Assembly: GCA_029959195.1 (NCBI GenBank)
Contig: CP114122.1
Span: 1,612,001-1,676,000 of the forward strand
DNA length: 64,000 nt
Reading direction: 5' to 3'
Source: Dictyophora rubrovolvata
Taxonomy: Eukaryota > Basidiomycota > Agaricomycetes > Phallales > Phallaceae
The first letter of the stretch is position 1; each line of letters starts with the position of its first letter. The notes below the pieces were generated by a model, which worked only from the letters and a program-made list of their open reading frames with translations, searched no databases and was not told the DNA's origin. Positions 21,955 to 33,372 of the stretch are shown here, piece after piece. Position numbers and translations under genes: made by a program.

Positions 21955-22347
21955 ATAACTCGGCTACCCGAGGCGAACCATACAAAAGTGTGGGACACAG
22001 GAACACCCACCCCACAACCGAAAAGGCTTTGGGAAAGAAATTCCAACCGACAAGGTCCATCGCTCTGAGGGTCAAAATCAGGCTTTCACAGACAGATTTG
22101 AAATGGGTATCGTCTTTTTGAATAGACAGTACAAGCCATGGCAAAGGCCCAAGAGTATATATGGTGCATATCCAGATCCATTCGCGGATCTTAGCTTGGT
22201 CCCTGATCACATCCCCGTACCTTCCTACATATTTTCTGATACTGATACCTGGAACACGGCAACTGCGGCGTGAAATGAATGAGTAAACCAGGTCCTTATT
22301 TTCGAGATAATCACGACCAAGATGAAGGGGAATCCAACTGCTTCCTC
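21955..22347 (-). CDS. Possible exon of an unknown membrane-type protein (incomplete)
   Basis: The open frame reads '...ISIRKYVGRYGDVIRDQAK', then 'WIWICTIYTLGPLPWLVLSI' and 'VVGWVFLCPTLLYG', with hydrophobic stretches, ending at a good donor (GTAAGT, minus strand, about 21949-21954). No in-frame ATG exists upstream before a stop near 22350. The promoter of the HMG-box gene lies just beyond, and the GH16 gene begins just downstream. It is therefore either an orphan exon of a decayed gene or a chance frame. Its composition is unusually coherent for chance. Function unknown. Confidence 0.3.
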
Positions 22348-22517
22348 TCCCTCAATATCTCAATGCTTTGCGTCGCCTATATATGTATGCTGTGCAGCCA
22401 ATTGGCCAAGCTGTGCTCAGAACCCACGGCCACACAGCATCTTCCTGTTGGTTGGTGATGTGACTGATAGCCGGGAGTGGGCGTCACGGCGCCTCCTTCC
22501 CACAAAGGGGTGCGCTG

Positions 22518-22676
22518 CCACGTGGTATAAATAATGATCGCGGGAAAAGAATCTGCTTCCTTCTGCCTCCTTTACGTTATATAAACGAGTCTCCATCCAA
22601 AGCAGCCCGTAATCCCAGCAGAATCCAGCCTGCAGTCTCTTTTCCCATCCTGTTCTCTCTCTCTCTCTCTCTCTCT
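22518..22676 (+). promoter_or_regulatory. Promoter elements of the HMG-box gene
   Basis: Upstream of the ATG at 22772 lie a palindromic E/G-box CCACGTGG (22518-22525) followed directly by TATAAATA, a second TATATAAA (22578-22585), and an (CT)11 tract (22655-22676). CT-rich stretches near the start are common in fungal promoters and 5' UTRs. Spacing favours the second TATA for this gene. Confidence 0.5.
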
Positions 22677-22771
22677 TTTCCTTCCTTCATTGTCTCTTCA
22701 ACGAGCCAGCGACCGGCCCTACAAATCTGTTTCTTCTTCGCCAGCCCGCTTTGTCCTTTTCCTTAGCGATC

Positions 22772-24528
22772 ATGCCGCCCGTCCGCACCGCAAAGTCAGT
22801 CTCACCACCTGGTATGTCTCTTGTTCTTTTCTTTCATTTGCTCCAGCGGGGCCTCTTAATTTCTGTTCCAGCACTTGACTCATCGAACTATCCTGATTTC
22901 ATACCACCAGCAATCCCCCAGCCTCAATTTTATGACACCCCACCGTCCCCGACACAGAGGAAGAAGCGTTCCCATGGAAAAGCCCGTCCCCCCGGTCACA
23001 TCCCCCGTCCTCCTAATGCTTTCATTATTTTCAGAACGTACGTGTTCTTAGTATGACCCTCTCCCTTTTTAGCTGTTACTTAACACCTCAATTCATCAAG
23101 TGATCAAATTAAAGCTATGGAGACCCAAAATTCCACCCCCGAAGTCTCCAAGAGTCTGGGCGAACTTTGGCATCAGATGTCTGAAGAGGAACGCCAGCCA
23201 TACATCGAGCGAGCCAAATTGGCAAAGATAGAACATCAGAAGCGATACCCAGACTACAAATACAAACCGATTCACCCACGTGATGAATTCGGAAATTGTA
23301 TTCGCAAACCTCGTAATCCCAACAGGCCTCGTGTCAATAAGAAGTCAGCTAAATCCAATGGTGCCGATTTTCTTGACGAAGAGCCGCTCAGCGAGTCTTT
23401 ACCCTGGCTCGAAGGTCAAAACGCCTTCGCTGATTCTTTGCCGCCCCAGACTCCCAGCTTGCCACCAAGCACCCCGGCTTTGATCTCGCAAAATAATTTT
23501 CTGTCCTACTCTATCCCTCGGCGCCCATCTTCTGTTCCTCTTCCGATGCCTAATAACACCACCTGGCCAGAATTTTCACAAGCAGCCTTCCCCGGAGGGA
23601 TCGGAGCCCAAATGGGCTACTACCCCTCTCGTCGACTCAGCAAACGTCCCTCGACTAGTATGGATTTCGTCAATATGCCCGCGTCCCATTTTGTCCAGGC
23701 GCCGTATGCTTTGTCGAATGCTTTGGGTGATCAGTTCCCTCAACAGAATAATCAGCACGAACAGCAACAGCAACAACAGCAGCATTATCTTCACCGTCCT
23801 TCCATGCAGTGGCATATGGGTCATCGACGTTCCCTGTCCGCTCCTAATCTTGGCGAATTCGACGCAGCAACCGCTCAGCTCTCGCATTACCCAGCTCTTG
23901 GCAATTTACCGACGGAAGCTAATTCTCTTGCCCCTATTAACCCCATCTTTAATAACATGTTCTCCAATTTCACATGGTCGACGGTATGTATTAATTTTTT
24001 TTTACCAATCCTTTAAAGCATAAAATTGATGTTTTTTCTTTCTTTCTTTCTTTCTTTCTTTCTCAGGCGCAGGACAATCAATCTTCCCAGCAGCATACAG
24101 CTTTATCGGGAACGTCTTCTGCTTCTGGCATCCAGATACCAAAAATTCCACCAATGAGCAGCACGCCGACTTCGGATCGTTTAATCTATCATCCTGCGCC
24201 TGTGACGACGTTCAAGAACTACACGTTTCAAAATCAAGTCAAGAATCTTGAAACTGTCGCGAGACTTTATCCCGATCGGTTTAATGATCTAGTTCCTGAG
24301 GCTGCTCGTGCTGAAAATGTCGGGTTCGATAATATGCTTGGGTTGTCAGTGCCAGACAATCATGGTGCCGAGGTATGGCCGCAGCGACAACAGCAACGAC
24401 AACAACGGCAGCAGCTACAACAACAATCTGGAAGCTACGTTGATCATCAAAATAATGGCCAGATGACTCATCAGATCGCACCGCCTCGTACTCTCGATCT
24501 GAACGAACTCATTGTGGAAGGTTATTAA
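22772..24528 (+). CDS. HMG-box transcription factor
   Basis: Four exons, starting MPPVRTAKSVSPPALDSSNYP; start chosen because the upstream sequence is CT-rich leader. The HMG box begins 'HIPRPPNAFIIFRTDQIKA'. It continues 'SKSLGELWHQMSEEERQPYIERAKLAKIEHQKRYPDYKYKP' in two overlapping parts, with an intron after 'IIFR' as in many fungal HMG-box genes. This is the sequence-specific MATA_HMG/Ste11/Rox1 type, not the abundant chromatin HMGB type. The rest is low complexity: Pro/Ser-rich, a QQ/NNQHEQQ tract near residue 230, and a second Gln/Arg-rich tract near the end. These are typical activation regions. Likely a nuclear DNA-binding regulator of development or mating; nothing else from a mating-type locus is nearby. 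Confidence 0.9.
24036..24064 (+). repeat. (TTTC)n microsatellite forming the polypyrimidine tract of the last HMG-box intron
   Basis: Seven or so TTTC units run directly into the acceptor TCTCAG (ending 24066). Confidence 0.85.
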
Positions 24529-25092
24529 ACTGTGCCGTGCCACATCTCACGCCCCCCCCCCCCCCCAATTTATGCATACATATCCATTTTCGTCCTTTTT
24601 AATTTTCGATTTCATCTTCTGCTGAGGAAGGAAGAAAATCTTGATTATTTATGTGTTTAGAAAAAAAAAAAGAAACGAAGCCTTTCTTATTTCGAGAAAT
24701 GCGAACCAGCTCACCTTGTATCCTTAGAAATTATTTTTTTCTCCATCTTCCCACACACTGCTTTGTCGTTACATAGGTTGGCTTGTCTTGTTCTTTGATT
24801 TCTGTATCCTTTCTTTTTTCTCGCTGTCTTTTCATGCACTTGACATATACCCCTAATGATCATCTTTCTACAGCTATATCGTTAACCTAAATTCCACATC
24901 TGTCTTCTTGTATTGTATCCCGGTTGTTGTTATTCACGCTGTATTCATAGAACCCCTTTCCTTGTTTTTTTCTTCGTAGAGCTAGTAAATATATATATGT
25001 ACATATGTCATAACTTGACGTTGTAAAATCGGACTTGAGGTAAATCAGTATACAGCAACAATCGGGATGACGATAATAATATCTTAATCAAG
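24529..25092. other. 3' regions of the convergent HMG-box and GST genes
   Basis: No gene. T-rich sequence typical of 3' UTRs. It includes a 15-C homopolymer (24552-24566) 24 bp after the HMG-box stop codon, an A12 run near 24660, and a TATATATATGTACATATGT stretch near 24990-25010. Confidence 0.6.
24552..24566 (+). repeat. C15 homopolymer
   Basis: Fifteen consecutive C in the 3' UTR of the HMG-box gene. Confidence 0.9.
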
Positions 25093-26036
25093 TTATTTTA
25101 CTTTCCATTCTGTTTCGCTCCCAAGATACGTCTGCGTGTACCTTCGAGCAATGATTTCTAGAAAAAACAAAAGTTAGAATCAATAGATTTCGAAGTCACG
25201 TGTGTGTGTATGGACAAACCTCGTCAAATATATCTTTCACACTTGGTCTGTCTAGCAAAGCCTGAGAATACTTCCAAAACTTGGAAAACTCGACGTCGTT
25301 GCTGATAGAGTCGTACAAGCTCTTTCCCTGACCTTCCTTAACAGAAACACCGAGGTCATTTTTCAAAAAGACAAACAAGCGGAATATGAATGGCGCAGAC
25401 GCAGCATCGGCAATAGAAAACTCATCCGAAACGGCGTATTTCGTATTGTCAGTTGGTAACCCGTCCTGAACGAGTTTGATACTTTTGAGTAACGCTTCGG
25501 GCGTGCCGTCGCGGAACACGAAGGCGTTGAGCTGCGGGACGAGTTTGGAAGCTACGACGTCGATGAAAAGACGAGCTTTGTAGCGCGCTAGAGATGATTT
25601 CGGTAAAAGTCCTGATTGAGGGAATTCATCTGCTATCCATTCGATGATTGGGAAACTTTCGCGAAGTTTAATGGATTCCGGGGATGGTTCGTCCGGTGGT
25701 ACTACTGGTCCTCCGTATGCGATCGCGGGAACTGTTGAAAAAAAAATACGTTCGCGTTAATTTTGAGTTGAGCCCAGGTATAGCAAATATTATTTAATGA
25801 TGATACTGTACCAAGACCTGCTGGATTGACTTGGTTCAAATACCAATGAGGCTTGTTCTGCAAATCAATGTCGTGCTCCGTGAATGGAACATTGGCTTCC
25901 CGGATTGCGATGCGGGCTCTGGCAGCCCAAGGGCAGGTCTATGATAATTATATTAGATGGATTGATGTAGATTCAAGGCAAAGGCAGAAGTGGATGAGCG
26001 CACCTGGGTAATGTAAAGTGTGATCTGCTTGCCCAT
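25093..26036 (-). CDS. Glutathione S-transferase, Cys-type (omega/lambda-like)
   Basis: Four exons from MGKQITLYITQ (ATG at 26034-26036) to '...TQTYLGSETEWKVK'. The N-terminal thioredoxin-like domain has 'TCPWAARARIAIREA', where the Cys of CPWA replaces the usual Tyr/Ser and typifies thiol-transferase or deglutathionylating GSTs. 'NPAGLVPAIAYGG' carries the cis-Pro that binds glutathione. A helical C-terminal domain follows ('FSIADAASAPFIFRLFVFL'). About 255 residues, normal for the family. Cytosolic, with roles in detoxification or reducing glutathione adducts. White-rot and litter fungi have many such copies. A mixed CT/TA microsatellite lies about 60 bp upstream. Subclass assignment is tentative. 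Confidence 0.88.
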
Positions 26037-26092
26037 ACTACTTACACTAGGGAGTGAAAGACTACCGTAGGGTCAGGAAATGGCTCGTGGGT

Positions 26093-26093
26093 A

Positions 26094-26127
<34 letters not shown>
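26093..26127. repeat. (CT)n(AT)n compound microsatellite
   Basis: About eight CT units pass directly into about nine TA units, 57 bp upstream of the GST start codon, so it lies in that gene's promoter or 5' UTR. The remaining 26128-26437 stretch shows no gene. Confidence 0.85.
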
Positions 26128-26128
<1 letters not shown>

Positions 26129-26437
26129 AATTATTACTATTTATCATGGCTTCAGATAGATGACGACTTGAAGATAGAGGGATGACCTAGGATGGCGTGT
26201 GTTTGCTTGATAAGTCAAGTTAAATTTGGAGTTGTTTTTTCCCAAGCGCGAGCTCTTGAAGCCGGGAGGTCAATAGACCAGTCTAGGTGTAGTTGAGATC
26301 CGAACAAAGTCACGATGCTTGATTGATTGAGAAGGAGAAGAGTGAATTAAAAGGTATACATCACATGCAAATAGTACGTTTCTAGAGATAATATTCTTTT
26401 CGATCAAAGGTTCAATTATGCCGTATTATTACGTGAT

Positions 26438-27385
26438 TTAGTCTTGCTTTTGCTCTTTCCCGTTGACCAAAGAATGTAACCCATTGAGGAAACGCAGGGA
26501 AGCATTTGAAAGCAATGTAGCAGAAGCGTAAATGAGAATCCGGATATAAGATGGTGCTATGGTGAGAAAAGGATAGGGATCTAGGCGAGAGAAAACACTG
26601 TGAGTGAGAGAGTGTAAATTGACTAGACTGACAAAACGCACAGATTCCATCAATAGAGCAATGAAACTCTATGAAGGAGGCATAGAAGATTCCAGCGATG
26701 GCCTGCGCTAGGAACGCACTGGAGGAGAGTGCGCGTTTGGAGTAAGGTTGGTGGAAAATCAAGAAATCGAGGATCTGGGAAGCAGCTGGGATGACGTGTA
26801 GAAGAAAGTCATGGGCGAGTGGAAGACGTGTTGTGTGTGGAAGCACTTGAGGATTGGCGTCTGCATCGAGGGCTGGGTCGAGCTGGACTTCGTCGGCAGA
26901 GATTATGAGAGATGGCATGAAGATGAGTAAGGACCAGTAAATCAACGTTACAACACACGAAGTCTGTCAGGGTAAACCACCAGATCATTAGTATGTATAA
27001 ATGACGAATTGCACGACGTACGGGGAGCGTAAGTGTAAGCAGAGATCGCTGGAGTTTGCGGACTAGGACTAGTTAGTTGGTTGTTGGAAATAGAAGAAAA
27101 ACTGGAATGTACTTGGTCTGAGATAGGGAATGTCAGCCAACAATGCCAGCGCCATTGTCACCGTGCTCGCTATGATACTGTAAGACGCATTAGAGTGAGA
27201 GTGATACGATGTTGTTGTTGTTGTCGTCGTCGTCACCTCAGAATGGTCAGAAACTGGGACTGCCCGCATTTCGAGTTTGCTATCCATTCAATCGCGGGAA
27301 AGACTTGGACACCGTACTGGTATCCTTTCCACATGAGAGTTAAGGAAGTGAGGTGGAAGGCGAAGCTCGACGGCGAGAACGACAT
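26438..27385 (-). CDS. FAR-17a/AIG1-like integral membrane protein
   Basis: Five exons from MSFSPSSFAFHLTSLTLMWKGY. Several hydrophobic helices follow: 'TVTMALALLADIPYL', 'CVVTLIYWSLLIFMPSLI', 'LPLAHDFLLHVIPAASQILDFLIF', 'AFLAQAIAGIFYASFIEF' and 'YIRILIYASATLLSNASLRFLNGLH'. The order and the 'LAHDFLLHVIP' block match the AIG1/ADTRP family, whose animal members are Thr-dependent hydrolases of fatty-acid hydroxy-fatty-acid esters with an essential His. That His appears present; the Thr I cannot assign with certainty. About 230 residues, near the usual size. Splicing 'DGI|YPYPF' uses a GTGCGT donor. It shares a 124-bp divergent promoter with the DHTKD1-type gene. Function in fungi is inference. 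Confidence 0.8.
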
Positions 27386-27509
27386 GGCGGGTTTAGAGCG
27401 GAAGTTGATGCCCAACCCTTGTGCGCGTGATTTTCTAGGTCCGGGCTGGCCTGAGTAAACGCCTGCCATATGTGCATTGTCTCATAGTCTTGTGGCTCTT
27501 TTCTCACTA
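27386..27509. promoter_or_regulatory. Shared divergent promoter of the AIG1-like and DHTKD1-type genes
   Basis: 124 bp separate two start codons pointing apart. No TATA box stands out. Confidence 0.45.
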
Positions 27510-30500
27510 ATGTTTCTAGGTAGGAATCGTGCGCTCTCAATTCCAGCACGCAGATGTCTGGCCAGGCTTTACCACGACGAGTCGTTCGGATATCGTCAAC
27601 GGCCTCTCTTTGAATTGCCAGACTGTACGCAATTGGCTCCTGCGCTCAGTGCTCAGTACCAGTTCTCACCCCTCACTTTCCAGATACTCCCGCACAACTG
27701 CAAAACCGTATCGCAAATGCACCCTTGCTGCGTTATGCTGATTCTCTGCGCACTCATGGCCATCGAGCAGCCAAGATCGACCCACTGGACCTCTTGCAGC
27801 GCGAAGATGTTGCCGCACTCGACCCAGCACGATACGGTCTTGTGGACATGCAAGAACTATATAACGTCGATGGTATTATCTGGCATAAACCACCTCAGGA
27901 ATCTCGCCATGAGCCCTCTGAGCAGTTTTGGCCTCTCCGTCGTATCATTGACCACATGCGCACCATATATGTAGGCAGAATCGCCTACGAATACATGCAC
28001 TCCACCTCAAAGACCGAGAGGCTGTGGTTCTCTCACCATTTAGAGGCTACCCCAACTCAGCCCAAATCTCCCCAAGACAGACGGCGAATTTGGCAACTCC
28101 TGGCTAAAAGCGAGGCCTTTGATCAATTCCTCCAGGCTCGGTTTCCAAACTTGAAAAGATACGGCCTTGAAGGCGGAGAGAGCATGATACCAGCATTGGA
28201 GTCTTTGTTTGCCGCTGCTGCAAGAGGTGTGTACATATTCGGTGCCCTTATCTCTATTTTCATGTTTATTCATCCAATCTATCATATTAGATGGCGTAGA
28301 GCATATTGTACTTGCTATGCCCCATCGTGGTCGACTCAACCTTCTTACAGAACCGACCCTCCTCCAATTTTCACCTACAGCCCTCTTCCATAAAATAAGA
28401 GGCGAAAGCGAGTTTCCCGAACAACTAGGCTCCATAGGAGACGTCGTTAGCCATCTCAGTTCGTGTTCACTTTCCAGCTGAATCCTACAAATTCAAGACG
28501 TGTTATTTAGCTGCCAACCCAACGATCACATTCCCCGATGCCCAGAGTCCTCTCAAGGTGTCCTTACTACCTAACCCATCCCATCTTGGTACGTTCCGCC
28601 TTTGTTGTTTTTTTATCACCACATTTCATTATCCATTCAGAGGCAATAAATCCAGTCGCCCTAGGCTTGGCTCGTGCGAAACAATATGCTCTCATTCAAT
28701 CACCGGAATACATGAAGAATGTTCCCACCTGTATGCTGGGTGATAAGGTCATGTCTGTCCAGATACACGGAGATGCTAGCTTTACAGGTCAAGGAATAGT
28801 TATGGAAAGTCTTGGTTTAAGTATGTTTCGAGTCCGAGGGGAGGGCGTGTTTCTCTATGACTAAATTTTTTTTTTTTTCGCTACACAGGCAATTTACCGC
28901 ACTATACAAGTGGAGGAAGTGTACATCTTGTCGTAAAGTGAGGTTTCTTTTTTTTTTCCTTTCTTTATGCTTCATTTCCTGACGTGCCTTGGCTCTTTTA
29001 GCAACAGGTAGAAGAAGAGAAAACGTCTAACCGACTTGTTCTATATCACTCACTCTAATTTTTTCAGTATAGGATATACGACCCCTTCTGAGGCAGCTCG
29101 TTCCTCGCAATATTGCTCAGACGTCGCCAAGCTAATAAACGCGCCCATTTTGCATGTGAATGGTGATTATCCAGAAGACGTTACCCGTGCTATGGAAACT
29201 GCCTTCCAGTATAGAAACACTTTTAGGAAGGTGTGTGAAAAGTTTTTCCACAGTTGTCCTTTCTTGTTTTACATGTCATCTTAGGATGTAGTTGTGGATC
29301 TCATGGTATATAGGCGATGGTGAGAGGGCTTGTGAAAGTTCTTTTCTGTCCGAGCCTGATTGGAACTGTGATTTTTCAGGGGTCACAATGAATTGGATGA
29401 ACCAGCGTTCACCCAACCAAGCATGTATAAACTCATTAGATCACGTAAATCCGTACCAACCTTGTACGAGGAATCCTTGATTGTACCAACAATTTTTTTT
29501 TTCCATGTACTCTACCAAAAAAATTCTTACTTCATTTCAGGACGGGGACATTCTCAACCAAGAAGAAGCGAAATCATTTAGGGAAAATTACAAGTCTTCT
29601 CTCGAAGAACATCTGACGGCATCCAAGACATATGCGCCTACACGGATTTCATCTCCGGGATCAGGATTTATGTTAAATGACAAGTGGTCCGATATGGTCT
29701 GGCCGATGATTGTGCCGCCTTCTGTTGCCGGTGAAGAATCAGTGTCCCAACCAGACATTGTGTTCAATCCGGATACTGGGGTAAAGCTTGAAATTCTTCA
29801 AGAAATTGGGAAAAGAAGTGTACGGATCCCAGATGGTTTTGTGAGTGTGCATAAACAGCGGGGGAAGGTTAATTTTTTATTTTCTCTCAACCTAGGAGAT
29901 TCATTCTCGTCTCATGCGCCATGTCAAGCATCGCCTAGAATCATTGTCTCAGGGAAAGGGAATAGATTGGGCAACTGCTGAATCCCTTGCGTGGGGCTCA
30001 CTCATGAGTATCGGACATGACGTCCGTATTTCGGGACAGGACGTTGGGAGAGGGACGTTTAGTCATCGGTGAGACTCCTACTACTATCTACACGTACACG
30101 GCGGGGAAAATCCGAATTTATGCGCATTGATTGATGTTAGTCACGCAATGTTTGTGGATCAAAATACGGAGAATGTCGTTGTACCCCTCAATTCAGCTCA
30201 CCCTTCCATTCCTGGAAAATTAGAACTTGCTAATAGTTGGGTTTCAATTTCTTTTTTTTCTTTCGATTCCGATTTTTTTGACGCTAAATTTGGATATGAA
30301 GGTTCTCTTAGTGAATTGGCGGTTCTTGGGGTATATCATTTATTTTCTCTTGTCGGTGAGAAAAATTTAAATTTAAATTTTTGTAGTTTGAATACGGAAT
30401 GTCTTGGGAGAGACCGAATTTATTGCCGATTTGGGAAGCACAGGTCGTGATTAATTATTTCTATCTCATAGCTTCTAATCTAAATGCATTCCATCTACTA

Positions 30501-31557
30501 GTTTGGCGACTTTTTCAACGGCGCACAGGTATGTTTGCTGATGAACTAAACGGACGTCAATTGATAATTGAGCAAACGTGTCTAAACGTAGGTCGTAATA
30601 GATACGTTTATATCATCGGGTGAAGGTAATCTTTTACTCATTGTTCCTCTCTGATTGCTTGTACATATATCATGGATTTTCCAGCTAAATGGCTTAGACA
30701 ATCTGGTCTAGTCATGCTTCTGCCACATGGCTTAGATGGCGCAGGACCTGAGCATTCAAGTATGCGAATTGAAAGATTCTTACAGGTCTGTTCTAATTCT
30801 ATTACATTGGTCTTCAAATAAGAGCTGTTTTGTTGATGCGAATTTCTTAGGTGACCAATGACGCGTTCGCCCCTAATCCTCCCATTTCGTGTGTGAACAT
30901 CAACATGCACATTGCGAATCCCACGACCCCAGCACAGTATTTCCACCTTTTGCGAAGACAGCAGCTTAGGAATTACAGAAAACCCCTCGTGCTTGCGACG
31001 CCTAAAGGCTTACTCAGAGCTCCCGTAAGTATTAGAATCAAACAAATGTTCATCTCTTTTTTTGAAAAAAAAAATTTTTCCAGATTGCATCTTCCAATCT
31101 AGCTGAATTCGGTCCCGGTCAAACATTCCAGCCTGTCCTGCTAGATCCTCATTCAAGCACCCTCGATGGACTTAAACGTCTTATCTTTTGCAGTGGAAAA
31201 GTGTACTACGAGCTATTAGAAAAGCGGGAAGAACAAGGTTTGAAAGATCGGGTCGCGCTATGCCGAATTGAGGAACTGGCACCGTTCCCTTGGGAAGATG
31301 TTGGACATGCTTTGTCGACGTATACTGATTCTGGGAAGAAAAGTCTCGAGATCGTTTGGGTACAGGAAGAGCCTAGGAATCAAGGTCCTTGGCCGCATGT
31401 TGGCGTACGATTGAATCAGTTGTTGAAGGAACGGCGGGGTTTGGGAGACGTAAAGTATATTGGACGGAAAGAGTCGGCTGTACCCGCTGTTGGTATTGGA
31501 AAGTTTGCTCGAGCGGAAAGAACGGATGTTTTGGAAAGAGCGTTTAAGCCTTTGTAA
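27510..31557 (+). CDS. DHTKD1: DHTKD1-type 2-oxoacid (2-oxoadipate) dehydrogenase E1, mitochondrial
   Basis: E1 enzymes of this class use thiamine diphosphate to decarboxylate a 2-oxoacid; the DHTKD1 branch prefers 2-oxoadipate from lysine and tryptophan breakdown. The protein starts [21 protein letters not shown], an Arg-rich mitochondrial presequence. It then reads '[13 protein letters not shown]', '[18 protein letters not shown]', '[12 protein letters not shown]' and '[21 protein letters not shown]', closer to DHTKD1 than to classical OGDH. Next come '[11 protein letters not shown]' (cofactor site), '[13 protein letters not shown]', '[14 protein letters not shown]' and the C-terminus '[22 protein letters not shown]'. 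It has about fourteen short introns, and every join checked keeps frame, including the 52-bp intron after 'VVSHL' that removes a stop. The downstream gene SPC2 is convergent. The specific substrate is inferred from similarity. Confidence 0.88.
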
Positions 31558-31813
31558 TGGTATTTACATTAATAACCTAATTACCCAATTTTATTTTTGG
31601 TTCTTTGCGATGGATTTTGTGATAGGTTGGAATCTGCTAAGGCAAATTGTGGTTTTGTTCAGAAACCGAAGCATGATGGCAAAACAAGATGCGAAAACAC
31701 ATTTTACGAGGAAAAGGTAAAGAGCTTGTAACAGAGATGTTAGTCTTGGCAGTACTATTGTAAAACTAAACTTACGAACAAGAAGATAAAAAAGGAGAAA
31801 TAGGCTGAGAAAA

Positions 31814-32673
31814 TCACTCCGTATCACCCGCTGCCTTGGTTACCAATCCGCGTAGCCAATCTTCAAAAATGACCTGGTCTAGAATACCATCTTCATCGAA
31901 GAAGGTATTGTAGCCTCGTGTGTCTTGCACTTTCTCACGGTGAAGTAATGATTTACCGTTATTTGTTGAACGAACGTATAGAATTGATATTTCGTATTTT
32001 GGAGGTGACGTTGGAGTAGACGGTTCAGTGTTCGACTCGACGGTTATGCGCTCCGTTTCGATCTAAGAGTAGTATTTTGTCAGAGAGGGGTGGGTGATTG
32101 AGACTGAATTGGAAAGGTGTGGATTTACCCGTTTCGTGAACGTTTTTCGCTTTCCAACGTAGACTATTTTGCCTTCGATCAAGTATGCGTATAGTGATTG
32201 GATTGTCGTTAGGAAGACATATCTGTATAATGTGGTACGCAACGTCAGTGAACGAGTTGTTATGAGAATCAGAGAGGAAAAGTGCATACAATATTACACC
32301 AGTCCACACGATAGGTTTTGACTTTTCGAATGAAGTCTTGTATCCGTACAGTGCTGTCCCAGCAGCTACAAAAACACCCAACCAACCGAGCACAAGCCGA
32401 ACGTCCGTGTGTTGGTGGATCGTCTTAAATTGGTCATGACTGCCTAGGAACTGCAACCAGATTAAGTTAAGATACGAATGAGCAAAAGAATAAACGGAAC
32501 GAGCTTACACGCTTTAAAGCATCGTCTAAAGTGTGCTTCAGTTCGGTTAGATTGGCATTGTTCACTTTAATGACATCCCGCTGTATGTTGGGTGGGGTCG
32601 ACTTGGGTTCAACCGGGCCAGATGTTGCTGAATTTTGAGTGTTCTCCCCTTCTGTAGGTTTGCGACGTGCCAT
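31814..32673 (-). CDS. SPC2: Signal peptidase complex subunit 2
   Basis: Spc2/SPCS2 is a non-catalytic ER membrane subunit that links signal peptidase to the translocon. The protein starts MARRKPTEGENTQNSAT. It has 'IKVNNANLTELKHTLDDALKR' and two close hydrophobic segments, 'LGWLGVFVAAGTALYGY' and 'VWTGVILYALFLSVYTLYRYV'. The cytosolic tail includes 'GKRKTF' and 'KYEISILYVRSTNNGKS', ending 'QVIFEDWLRGLVTKAAGDTE'. Four or five exons, about 220 residues, matching the family. It is convergent with DHTKD1 (256 bp apart) and divergent from TEL1. Confidence 0.88.
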
Positions 32674-33372
32674 TGATCTATCTTTTTCTGGTGGAATACG
32701 AAGAGGACGTGGCTTGTCTCAATGCCACATGTCACGTCATTTGTCACGCCGGTCAACAAGTCTGGAACCGGTTCTTTTCGTATGGTTTCTTTTTGACATT
32801 TGGTGCAGGCAGAAAATAACATAATTTGGGCGTAACATAATCCCTCTATGGACTGTGCACTTGACGCCGTTGTTAGATTTGTTATGGATAGGTGACGTCT
32901 CATGAATAGTGTAGTCGCGTTTATGGTCCTGAATGTAATAATTTAGACATTGAAGCGAAAAAATCTTCTCTATTCATGACTTGAAAATATAAACTCCTGA
33001 GCAGGAGCACCGTCTTCCCCCACCTCCCACTTGTTGATTTCTCAACGGAAAGTTGTTGACAATGTTGTGACAGTGCCAGTGGGGCTCACAAATAACAGAC
33101 TGAAGATGAAAAGAATAATGAAAGACAGGGCTTATGTGGACGTATTGCCCTTTATGCTTTATACATTATGTGCAAACCGCAACTAAGTGCTGGTGAGATG
33201 TACAAAAGTAGCAAATTCAGTTGCGTTCCAACGCGTCGCGTGACAGCACCTTGAACAGTTGGACGGAGTTTAAATATAACCTGAGTATGTGAACTGACTC
33301 TGGCAGCATCTGAAAGCCACAGAGTTAAGTTGCCCGTCACGTATATGACATTTTCCCGGCTCTCAGATTTGC
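32674..33372. promoter_or_regulatory. Divergent intergenic region between SPC2 and TEL1
   Basis: 699 bp without a convincing exon. It must hold both promoters. No clear TATA or repeat pattern; a short CCCCCACCTCCC tract lies near 33017. Confidence 0.4.

Noticed and set aside
24281-24481. Minus-strand frame encoding a Val/Ala-rich peptide opposite the HMG-box gene
   Set aside because: It is the reverse reading of the CAA/CAG repeat that encodes the Gln-rich tail.
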